This document shows positions 27,170-34,875 of a DNA stretch of 64,000 nucleotides, one piece after another. Source of the DNA: Pseudomonas aylmerensis. GTDB lineage: Bacteria; Pseudomonadota; Gammaproteobacteria; Pseudomonadales; Pseudomonadaceae. The first letter of the stretch is position 1. Every line of letters begins with the position of its first letter. The translations under genes were made by a program, and so were the position numbers. The DNA is taken from NCBI RefSeq assembly GCF_001702265.1, contig NZ_MAUE01000023.1, positions 62,001-126,000 on the forward strand, in the 5' to 3' direction. The notes under the pieces are model-generated. The model worked only from the letters and a program-made list of their open reading frames with translations, had not been told where the DNA came from and made no database searches.

Positions 27170-28447
27170 ATGTTATCGAGCAAACGCGACAACTCCCTGG
27201 TTACGCCCAGAATCAAGAAAGCGCGAATGGCCACGTTCGCGGGCTTCATGATCATGGGGGCGCTGTTTTACACCTGGTCGGTCGGGGTGAGCGCGTTTCG
27301 AAACCATTTAGGCATGGAGGGAAGCCTCGGCGACCTGAACTTCGGCATGGTCGCCCTGGGGATTGCCATCGGCGGCACCTTCGGTGCATTCATCGTCGGG
27401 TATTTCGTCGACCGTTTCGGCCCACGGACCGTGATCCGCACCACCTTGCTGGCCTATCCACTCTCGCTCATCGCCCTGGGGTTCGCCTCGCAATACACCT
27501 TCGCGCTGATGTTCGGATGCCTGTTGGGCGCCTTGCGCGGGTCGGTCGATACGGCCCTGAATGCGCACGGTGTGCAGGTCGAACGGTTCTATCAACGCTC
27601 CATCATGTCGGCGTTTCATGCGTATTTTTCGTTGGGCGGCTTTCTGTTTGGAATCCTGGCCAGCTACCTCGCCGGCTTTTCTTCCGACAGCGCGATTATT
27701 CCCTTCACGGTGGCCGGCGTTTCGCTGGCGCTGCTGAGCCTGCTGACCAGCCAGTTCATGCTCGGCAAGGACGAGCTGCTGCCGGTCAACCACAAACCGC
27801 CCCACAGCGCCGCCGCGCCCACCGCGCGTAACTGGAAAGTGCTGATGCTGATGGTGGCTTTCGGCGCGCTGCTGATTGCCGGGATGATCAGTGAAAGCTC
27901 GGTCAGCGACTGGGGCCAGGAGTTTCTGGTGCGCGAGACCGGCATGACCATCTCGACCGCCGGCCTGGCCATCAGCTTCTTTACCGGCGCCGGGTTTATC
28001 GCGCGCATGACCGGTGACTGGCTGGCCGAGCGTATCGGTGCGGCGGCGATGGTGTTCTGCTGCGGCGCCATCTCGATTGTCGGCATCTTCCTGGCAACCC
28101 TGAGCCACGCCCGGGTGATGGGCATGGCCGGCTTTGCCCTGCTGGGGCTCGGGCTCGCCTGTATCGCGCCGCTCATGCTGTCGGCGGCGGGGCGCAAGGA
28201 CCCGGCCAATTCGGGCCGCAACGTCGGCATCGTCAACGGCATCGGGTTTGGCGGCATGCTCGGTGGCCCGGCGGTCTATTCGTACCTGGTGAGCACCTAC
28301 GGCATCGGCGCGCTGTTCTACATGCCGCTGGTGCTCATGAGCCTGATCGCGATCTTCGGCCCGCTGTTGATGCGGGTCAAACCCGGCGCCTCGGTGGGCC
28401 ATCCGGCTGCATCCGCAGCCGCCAACAACAGCGAGGCGAAGATTTAA
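27170..28447 (+). CDS. MFS transporter of the catabolic cluster
   Basis: A 425-residue major facilitator with about 12 transmembrane helices. The loop 2-3 signature is recognisable in GYFVDRFGPRTVIR, and there is a hydrophilic central loop near residues 198-222. It probably imports the cluster's substrate. It is the first gene of an operon: its stop directly abuts the ATG of the GMC oxidoreductase (0-bp gap). The start has AGGTG 7 nt upstream. Confidence 0.85.
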   Translation: MLSSKRDNSLVTPRIKKARMATFAGFMIMGALFYTWSVGVSAFRNHLGMEGSLGDLNFGMVALGIAIGGTFGAFIVGYFVDRFGPRTVIRTTLLAYPLSLIALGFASQYTFALMFGCLLGALRGSVDTALNAHGVQVERFYQRSIMSAFHAYFSLGGFLFGILASYLAGFSSDSAIIPFTVAGVSLALLSLLTSQFMLGKDELLPVNHKPPHSAAAPTARNWKVLMLMVAFGALLIAGMISESSVSDWGQEFLVRETGMTISTAGLAISFFTGAGFIARMTGDWLAERIGAAAMVFCCGAISIVGIFLATLSHARVMGMAGFALLGLGLACIAPLMLSAAGRKDPANSGRNVGIVNGIGFGGMLGGPAVYSYLVSTYGIGALFYMPLVLMSLIAIFGPLLMRVKPGASVGHPAASAAANNSEAKI

Positions 28448-30031
28448 ATGCAAGCCACTCCTGAAGTCATCGTGATCGGCAGCGGTGTCGGCGGCGCCAT
28501 GACCGCCCGCCGCCTGGCCGAACACGGGGTGAACGTGCTGATGCTCGAGCGTGGCGACTGGGTGCCGAAGGAAGCGGACAACTGGCGTGTGGCCTCGGTG
28601 TTCTTCGACAAGAAATACACCGCCCACGACACCTGGCTGGATGCCCAAGGCAAGCCGTTTCGCCCGAGCATCTACTACAACGTCGGCGGCTGTACCAAGT
28701 TCTATGGCGGCTCGATGATCCGCTACCGCGAGCGGGATTTCGAGGTGCTGCAGCACGAGGAGGGCGTGTCGCCGGCGTGGCCGGTCAGTTACGCCGAGTT
28801 CGAACCGTATTACACCCAGGCCGAGCAGATTTTCAAAGTGCACGGTGACGACCGCGACGATCCGTCGGCGCCGTGGCGCAGCAAGCCGTATCCGTACCCT
28901 GCGGTGGCGTCGGCGCCTATCGTCGAGCACATGTGCAAGGGCATGCGGGCGGCGGGAGCGCGCACCTCGGCGATGCCGCTGGCGGTCGATTATTCGGCTG
29001 ACGGCCACTGCACCCTATGCAAGACCTGCGACGGCTTTCCTTGCCGGATTTCGGCAAAAATGGAGGCAGAGACCGCACTGGTGCAGCCTGCGCTGGCATC
29101 GGGCAATGTGACCCTGCGCACCAACACCTTGGTCAAGCGGTTGCTGCTCAGCCAGGACGGCAAGCAGGTGACCGGGGTCGTGGTGGAAAGTGACGGCCAG
29201 ACTGAAGTACTGACCGCCCGGGTCATCGTGGTCTCCTGTGGCGCCGTCAACAGTGCGGCCTTGCTGCTGCGGTCGGCGTGCGAAGCCGCGCCGAATGGCG
29301 TCGCGAACAGCTCGGACGTGGTTGGCCGTTACTACATGGCACACAACCAGACCGCATTGATGGGGTTGTCACCGCGCCCCAACGACACGGTGTTCCAGAA
29401 AACCGTGTCGATGAACGAGTTCTACTTCGGCGCGCCGGATTATCCCTTCCCACTGGGCCATGCGCAGATGCTCGGCAAACTCCAGGGCGGGATGCTCTCG
29501 GCCAATGTGCCGTTCATGCCCAAAGTGGTCGGCGCCACCATGGCCAAGCACAGCATGGACTGGATTGCCTTCTCCGAAGACCTGCCGGACCCCGACAGTC
29601 GCATCCTGATCAAGGACGGCCAGATCCAGATGGCGATCCGCCGCAACAACCTGCGCCCCCACCGTCGGTTCATCAAGAAGATGGTGGCGCTGCTGCGTGC
29701 CAGCGGTTACCCGATCGTATTGACCAAGCCGTTGCTCAAGCACTCCACCTCTCACCAGTGCGGCACCGTGCGATTTGGTCGCGACCCGACGACCTCGGCC
29801 CTGGACATCTATTGCCGCAGCCATGACCACGCGAACCTGTTCGTGATCGATGCGTCATTCATGCCGTCGTCCGCCGCGGTCAACCCGGCCTTGACCATCG
29901 CCGCCCAGGCGCTGCGGGCTGCGGAACATATTCTCGCAACGGAATTCGGCATCACCTCTATCCGGCGGCCTGATGAACAACAGGCCGCGACACTCTCTCT
30001 TTACGCCATAGCAGGAGCGCAGCATGACTGA
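28448..30031 (+). CDS. GMC-family FAD oxidoreductase
   Basis: A 527-residue glucose-methanol-choline-type flavoprotein. The FAD-binding motif is at residues 8-20 (VIGSGVGGAMTA), the substrate domain lies in the middle, and the C-terminal active-site region is HQCGTVRFG through DASFMPSSAAVNPALT. There is no signal peptide, so it is cytoplasmic. An unusual Cx2Cx2Cx4C cluster (C188, C191, C194, C199) lies in HCTLCKTCDGFPC. It probably oxidises a hydroxyl of a sugar-, polyol- or cyclitol-like substrate. The next gene begins inside its last codons (8-bp overlap), so translation is coupled. Confidence 0.85.
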   Translation: MQATPEVIVIGSGVGGAMTARRLAEHGVNVLMLERGDWVPKEADNWRVASVFFDKKYTAHDTWLDAQGKPFRPSIYYNVGGCTKFYGGSMIRYRERDFEVLQHEEGVSPAWPVSYAEFEPYYTQAEQIFKVHGDDRDDPSAPWRSKPYPYPAVASAPIVEHMCKGMRAAGARTSAMPLAVDYSADGHCTLCKTCDGFPCRISAKMEAETALVQPALASGNVTLRTNTLVKRLLLSQDGKQVTGVVVESDGQTEVLTARVIVVSCGAVNSAALLLRSACEAAPNGVANSSDVVGRYYMAHNQTALMGLSPRPNDTVFQKTVSMNEFYFGAPDYPFPLGHAQMLGKLQGGMLSANVPFMPKVVGATMAKHSMDWIAFSEDLPDPDSRILIKDGQIQMAIRRNNLRPHRRFIKKMVALLRASGYPIVLTKPLLKHSTSHQCGTVRFGRDPTTSALDIYCRSHDHANLFVIDASFMPSSAAVNPALTIAAQALRAAEHILATEFGITSIRRPDEQQAATLSLYAIAGAQHD

Positions 30032-31838
30032 TACGAAAACAAAAAAAATGACCGGTGGGCAAATCGTGGTCGAGTACCTTATCCGCGAGAAAGTGCCCTA
30101 TGTCTTCGGGATCCCGGGGCATGGCAATACCGCGCTGCTGGACGCCTTTGTCGACCGCAAGGATGAGATCACCCTGGTGCCGGCCATGCACGAGCAAGGT
30201 GCGTCACACATGGCTGACGGCTTCTACCGCTCCAGCGGGCAAATCGCGGCCGTCTGCGCCTCCATCGGGCCGGGGGCGACCAATACCCTGACGGGGATCG
30301 CCACCGCGTTCGCCGACTCGCTGCCGCAACTGGTGATCAGCGGCGGTGTGCACACCTACATGCTGGGCAAAGGCGTGCTGCAGGAACTCGACCGTCCCCA
30401 CGGCGATAACTTCCCGCGCATGGCGGAACCCGTGGTGAAGCGCTGGTGGCAACCGGGCACGGTGGCGCAGTTGCCCGGGGTCATGACCCAAGCATTCAAC
30501 GTGATGCTCGAAGGGCGCCGTGGTCCTACCTTGATCAACCTGCCGCAGGACTTGCAGGCCGAATGTGCGGAAATCGAGTTGCCAGCGCCGCAGACGCACC
30601 GTGGCCACGGCCGCCTGCACGGTGACCCGGCCGACATCGCGCGTGCCGTGTACCTGCTGATGTCGGCGGAACGTCCGGTGATCATGGCAGGTGGCGGCGT
30701 GATCGCCGCGAACGCCAGTGACGACCTGGTCGCCATCGCCGAACACCTGGGCGCCGCGGTGACCACCTCGTTCATGGGCAAAGGCTCGATTCCCGAGGAC
30801 CATCCGCTGTATGCCTGGCCGTGCGGCGACCTCGGCTCGATCCCCGGCAATGCGATGACCCGCGAGGCCGATGTGATCCTCGCCGTCGGTTGCCGCTTCA
30901 GTGATCGAATCACGTCCTCCTACCGGCCCGGCGTGACCTTCGATATTCCGAACAAGACCCAACTGATCCAGATCGATATCGATGGCTTCGAGCTGGGCAA
31001 GAACTACCCGGTGGAAGTAGGCATCGTCGGCGACGCCGGGCCGATCCTGCAGGCGCTGCTGGCCGCATTGCGTGACAGCGGGTCGGCGCGTGACTACAGC
31101 ACCTCGCCGATGTTCCAGCGCCTGCAGCACCTGAAGGCCAAGTGGGAGGAACACCTGGCGCCGCTGCGTACCTGCAATCAGTCGCCGATGACGGTGTCCC
31201 AGGTGCTGTTCGAAGCGCGCAAGATCCTGCCGCGCAACACCATTGTCGTGACCGACTCCAGCAACCCGCAGAACCAGGTGTTCAACGAGTTTCCGGTGTA
31301 TGGTCCCAAGCAGCACATCACGCCGGGTGGTTTCTCCGGAATCGGGTTTGCGCTGCCAGCCGCCATTGGCGCGAAGATGGGCGCGCCGAATCAGCCGGTG
31401 GTTGCCATTTGCGGGGACGGCGCGTTCCTGCAGACCGGCCAGGAGCTGGCAACGGCGGTGATGATGGGCGTTCCGGCGATTTTCCTGATCATCAACAACG
31501 GTGGCTGGGGTGCGATCCGCAACCTGCAACTGAACATGTTCGGCGAGGACCGCGAAATCATCACCGACTTCCGCACCCCGGACGGCGCGTCCTGGTCGGC
31601 CAACATTGCCGATTTCGCCAAGTCGCTGGGCGCCGCCGCCGAGCGGGTGACCGACCCGCTGCAGATCGGCGCCGCAGTGGACCGCGCACTCGCGTCCAAT
31701 CAGCCCTACGTGATCGAGGCGATCTGCTCGATCGAGCGCCCCTGGAGCAACATGCACCCCACCGGCTGGTGGGACATCACCGTGCCCGACTACCTGGGCG
31801 AGTACCGCGACGAGTATGTGAAGAACCGCGGTTTCTGA
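30024..31838 (+). CDS. ThDP-dependent enzyme, acetolactate synthase/IolD-like
   Basis: A 604-residue thiamine-diphosphate enzyme. The PYR domain has the cofactor Glu in AMHEQGASHMADG. A central domain follows, then the PP domain with the GDG...NN motif (CGDGAFLQTGQ to LIINNGGW). The FGIPGHGN motif recalls the IolD C-C hydrolase of inositol breakdown more than biosynthetic IlvB, and no small regulatory subunit is nearby. It probably cleaves or hydrolyses a diketo or 2-keto intermediate. It is coupled to the GMC gene; the cupin gene follows after 72 bp containing a hairpin. The precise reaction is unknown. Confidence 0.8.
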   Translation: MTDTKTKKMTGGQIVVEYLIREKVPYVFGIPGHGNTALLDAFVDRKDEITLVPAMHEQGASHMADGFYRSSGQIAAVCASIGPGATNTLTGIATAFADSLPQLVISGGVHTYMLGKGVLQELDRPHGDNFPRMAEPVVKRWWQPGTVAQLPGVMTQAFNVMLEGRRGPTLINLPQDLQAECAEIELPAPQTHRGHGRLHGDPADIARAVYLLMSAERPVIMAGGGVIAANASDDLVAIAEHLGAAVTTSFMGKGSIPEDHPLYAWPCGDLGSIPGNAMTREADVILAVGCRFSDRITSSYRPGVTFDIPNKTQLIQIDIDGFELGKNYPVEVGIVGDAGPILQALLAALRDSGSARDYSTSPMFQRLQHLKAKWEEHLAPLRTCNQSPMTVSQVLFEARKILPRNTIVVTDSSNPQNQVFNEFPVYGPKQHITPGGFSGIGFALPAAIGAKMGAPNQPVVAICGDGAFLQTGQELATAVMMGVPAIFLIINNGGWGAIRNLQLNMFGEDREIITDFRTPDGASWSANIADFAKSLGAAAERVTDPLQIGAAVDRALASNQPYVIEAICSIERPWSNMHPTGWWDITVPDYLGEYRDEYVKNRGF

Positions 31839-31854
31839 TGCGCTGATGCCAACT

Positions 31855-31880
31855 CCCTGCGCTCATGGACGAGCGCGGGG
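31855..31880 (+). terminator. Possible attenuating hairpin within the operon
   Basis: CCCTGCGCTC / GAGCGCGGGG pair over 10 bp (one G-U) around a 6-nt loop, followed by CTTTATT. It lies between the ThDP gene and the cupin gene, which point the same way. It may be a partial terminator that lowers expression of the last two genes. Confidence 0.5.
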
Positions 31881-31910
31881 CTTTATTCCAGAACCGATAG
31901 GGCCTGCGAA

Positions 31911-32612
31911 GTGACACCATTCAATCAACAGCGAGCGCTGCAATTCAGTGACCAGTTCGTCGAGTGTTACCTGGTCGAGAACGTAAAAGACTTTACCGTC
32001 GAGGCGGGCGTGGTGGTCAACCTCGATCACCGCCCCATGAGCATCGGCGGCCCGGTATCGAGTGTGGTGCCTGCGTGGAAATCCACCATGCTGTTCAACG
32101 CCGTGGTCGCCGAGGCCGCACGCATGGCGGTGTTCCGCGTGCGCAGCGAGGTCGACCTGGGCGGCATCGTGCTGGGGGAGTGGGACTGGTTTGGCAATCG
32201 CTTTGCCAAGTTTCCGCGCACCACGCCGTTGTACATCTCGCGCTACGACGAGATTGGTGCCGTGCGCCTGGACCCGTTTGCCTTCGCCAACCAGCGCGAG
32301 GCGGTGGTGGATGCACGCGAGTACACGATTCGCCTCAACCTGTGGTGGGCGCCGACCAACACCGACTGTTACTTGCACAATGAACACCCGTTTGTGGAAA
32401 TTCATACCCAGATCCACGGGGCAGGGCGCATCCAGTTATTCCGCGAGCGCGACGCAAGCACGCTGTACCGGCAGATCAGCATGGCACCGGGCTACACGCA
32501 CGACCCCTTCACCCTTGTGGATAGCGAGGGCAGTCCTACCTATCCGTGGCATCGCTACTGGTCGGATTCGGATGCGATCTGGCTGGCAATCGAGTTTCAT
32601 CCAAAAGGCTGA
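31911..32612 (+). CDS. Cupin-fold protein, possible isomerase or lyase
   Basis: A 233-residue protein that I do not recognise by name. Its sequence fits the cupin pattern. Motif 1 is HNEHPFVEIHTQIHG (second His, three residues, Glu, six residues, Gly), and motif 2 is APGYTHDPF. A metal-bound beta-barrel enzyme, for example an IolB-like isomerase role, is plausible. The start is GTG 31911 with a weak upstream SD (GGGCC); no nearby ATG is available. Its stop codon lies inside the GAGGGG SD of the TIM-barrel gene, so the two are coupled. Confidence 0.65.
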   Translation: MTPFNQQRALQFSDQFVECYLVENVKDFTVEAGVVVNLDHRPMSIGGPVSSVVPAWKSTMLFNAVVAEAARMAVFRVRSEVDLGGIVLGEWDWFGNRFAKFPRTTPLYISRYDEIGAVRLDPFAFANQREAVVDAREYTIRLNLWWAPTNTDCYLHNEHPFVEIHTQIHGAGRIQLFRERDASTLYRQISMAPGYTHDPFTLVDSEGSPTYPWHRYWSDSDAIWLAIEFHPKG

Positions 32613-32622
32613 GGGGATGTCT

Positions 32623-33462
32623 ATGAAACTGGCTGTAGTGACCTGGACACTCGGGCTCAGCGAGCCGCAAGCGTTGCTGGCCAAGGCGCTCGCGCTGGGG
32701 CTGGACGGCATCCAGTACTCAGGTGATCACCGCGACGCCTGCCCGGTAGACCTGCGTGAGCAGGCACGCCGGGCGGGCATCACGATTCTCGCGGTCGACC
32801 CGATCAATGCCGGGCCGCAGCACCGCGCCGACGCCACGCAGGACCTGGCCGTGGATTACTACCGGAAGGTCATCGATTTCGCAGCCGAGCTGGGCAACGT
32901 GCCCGTGACCTTGCAAGGCCTGTCGCTGTGGACACGTAATTGCCCGGATGCTGCCTCGGCGTACGCGCAACTGCTGGCGTGCTGCAAAGTGATCGACGCC
33001 TATGCCCAACGCCGCGGCGTGCCCACCTTGTACGAGCCGTGCAACCATTTTGAATTGCCGTTGATCAATACGGCGCAGCAATGCCGGGAGCTGATCCGCG
33101 CGGTCGGCAGTGACAACCTGCGCATGGTGCTGGACAGCTTCCACATGAACATCAATGAGCCCGATCCGGTGCAGACGCTGCGTGACTGCGCGCCCCTCAC
33201 CGCGATCTATCACATATCGGATTCCGGACGAGGCGCTATCGGCACCGGACACATCGACTTCGCCGCCCAGTACCAGGCATTGGTGGCCAACGGTTTCAGC
33301 GGCGATGTGTCCATCGAGCTGGTACTGCCGCATCTGCTTCCAGGGCAGCCGCCGGGCAGCGAGTCCGACTGCCAGGCGCTGGATGCGCAGATACGTGCGA
33401 GTGCCCGCCAGTGGCGCGCTTACCGACCGGCAGCCGCTCAAGCCGTTACGGCTGGCGGGTGA
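32623..33462 (+). CDS. TIM-barrel sugar phosphate isomerase/epimerase-like protein
   Basis: A 279-residue xylose-isomerase-like TIM barrel (IolE/IolI superfamily). Supporting stretches are GLDGIQYSGDHRD, PTLYEPCNHFELP (metal Glu), RMVLDSFHMNI (Asp/His) and VSIELVLP (Glu). The metal-ligand pattern E...D-x-x-H...E is typical. Enzymes of this fold dehydrate or isomerise keto-sugars and inosose. The frame is open far upstream, but ATG 32623 sits 6 nt after GAGGGG. It is the last gene of the cluster; no kinase or dehydrogenase follows. Confidence 0.82.
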   Translation: MKLAVVTWTLGLSEPQALLAKALALGLDGIQYSGDHRDACPVDLREQARRAGITILAVDPINAGPQHRADATQDLAVDYYRKVIDFAAELGNVPVTLQGLSLWTRNCPDAASAYAQLLACCKVIDAYAQRRGVPTLYEPCNHFELPLINTAQQCRELIRAVGSDNLRMVLDSFHMNINEPDPVQTLRDCAPLTAIYHISDSGRGAIGTGHIDFAAQYQALVANGFSGDVSIELVLPHLLPGQPPGSESDCQALDAQIRASARQWRAYRPAAAQAVTAGG

Positions 33463-33657
33463 GGCCACCGGCAATATCGGCATGCTGGCTGCGTCAGCCT
33501 ATCAACGGTTGGCGCGGGTAAAACCGCGCGTGTTTGGGACTTGAAGGTTTCGGCTGCCGACGGCCCACGGCAAGGAGGCCAGGTCGAGACTGTTTGCGGT
33601 GCAGCGCTTTGTGGATTAAAACAGCCCCCCCGGGATGGTTTACTTCAAGGAGATCTG

Positions 33658-34875
33658 ATGTCCGCAGCGACCGCTTCAACGTTCCAGGTATTTTTTCGCA
33701 GAGGGTTCAAGCACCTGCTTGAGCACTGGACACCGTTTACGGTGACGGTGATTTTTCTGGGCACGGGCTTCGGCATGCTCAGCCTTTACATCTACACCAA
33801 GGCGATTGGCCGCGCGGATATTTTCATGTCCACGCTGGATGCCAAGTCGGCCCTGCTGGTGTGGGTGCTCGTCGTGATGTTCATGATGACCCTGCAGTTG
33901 GCGGTGCTGATGGTGTCGGCGTGGTTGTATGGCATGTCGGTTTCATTGCTTTATAGCCGCCGTGACAGCACCCGATGCATTGCGTTGTGCCTGTTGGTGC
34001 CGTTGGTGGTCGGGTTCTCCACCTTCATGGCGTTGGCGTTTTACTGGAACGAAGACGTCGGCGCCGGGCAGGCCCTGCTGATTGTTTCGGGCATGACCTT
34101 GCTGGCGCTGTTCGGCCTGAATCGGATCAGGCGGGTGCGGGTGCTGATCGCGCAAGGGGCGCCTCGAGGTCATCGGAAGTGGGTGTACGTGCCCCTTGCC
34201 ATCATGCTGCTGTTTACCGTGGTCTCCGGGACATTGCCGACACTGTTGATCCTGGACAGCTATGTCGGCCAGGACGATGCCGCGGCGGTCAGGTTTGTCG
34301 CGCTGTTCTCGATTGGTTCCTTTGTGTTCAGCCTGATCCCGGCGCTGTTGTTTTTCGTGGTCAAGGGCAGCCTGTTGCGCCGGGTATCCACAGTGGCCGC
34401 ATCGGTGGTGATGTTCTTCGTCCTGTTCCTGCTGTCCGCGCGCGGGCCGATGTCGAGCATTACTTACATCGTCGCGGGCACGTTGGAAATCCGCCAGAAC
34501 CATGCCGCCCGTTTCATCCTGGAGGACCAGGTCAAACTGGGCGATCTGGATTCACTCCAATGGCACACACACCTGCGCGACGACGCACGCGTGCAGGTGG
34601 ACGCGTACCAGCTGTTTGCATTCGGCGACCTGTTGCTGATTTGCCCGGTGGCTGTGCACGCGGCCAAACTTCATGAACTGCCGCGCTACACCAGACTCTG
34701 CTGGTTCACCCGCGCCAGCCGGATCCATCGCATGCCGCCGCAGATGAGCCTGCATGCGCCGCCGACGGCAAGGTCGATCTGGGCCGGCAAGGCGGCTCAA
34801 TTCGTCGACTGGCAGCGGGTGCGGATCAACCTCACACCCAGGGTCAGTTTGCTGCGTGAGCGGTCAGGCGGCTGA
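33658..34875 (+). CDS. Polytopic membrane protein of unknown function
   Basis: A 405-residue protein with about seven hydrophobic helices in the first 290 residues (for example TVTVIFLGTGFGMLSLYI, LLVWVLVVMFMMTLQLAVL, VAASVVMFFVLFLL). A soluble C-terminal part of about 110 residues follows. No family recognised. ATG 33658 is chosen because AAGGAG lies 5 nt before it; the frame upstream (from 33541) lacks an SD. It is alone on its strand between the catabolic cluster and the ABC operon, ending 1 bp before the stop of the ABC ATPase gene, with which it converges. Confidence 0.7.
   Translation: MSAATASTFQVFFRRGFKHLLEHWTPFTVTVIFLGTGFGMLSLYIYTKAIGRADIFMSTLDAKSALLVWVLVVMFMMTLQLAVLMVSAWLYGMSVSLLYSRRDSTRCIALCLLVPLVVGFSTFMALAFYWNEDVGAGQALLIVSGMTLLALFGLNRIRRVRVLIAQGAPRGHRKWVYVPLAIMLLFTVVSGTLPTLLILDSYVGQDDAAAVRFVALFSIGSFVFSLIPALLFFVVKGSLLRRVSTVAASVVMFFVLFLLSARGPMSSITYIVAGTLEIRQNHAARFILEDQVKLGDLDSLQWHTHLRDDARVQVDAYQLFAFGDLLLICPVAVHAAKLHELPRYTRLCWFTRASRIHRMPPQMSLHAPPTARSIWAGKAAQFVDWQRVRINLTPRVSLLRERSGG

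Noticed and set aside
27308..29008. 566-residue minus-strand frame opposite the MFS and GMC genes
   Set aside because: Shadow frame; the plus-strand genes show clear motifs and translational coupling.
30024..31838. Sulfoacetaldehyde acetyltransferase (Xsc) as identity of the ThDP enzyme
   Set aside because: The sequence lacks the Xsc-like N-terminal pattern I remember and carries an FGIPGHGN motif closer to IolD-like enzymes.
32062..32622. Long upstream extension of the TIM-barrel frame
   Set aside because: It overlaps the cupin gene in another frame; the SD GAGGGG fixes the start at 32623.
28448..33462. Idea of a C-glycoside deglycosylation system (FAD oxidase plus TIM-barrel plus small beta protein)
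   Set aside because: It cannot be supported from sequence alone: the small protein reads as a cupin and is longer than the known beta subunits, and the ThDP and HisD-like enzymes are unexplained by it. It remains a testable alternative.
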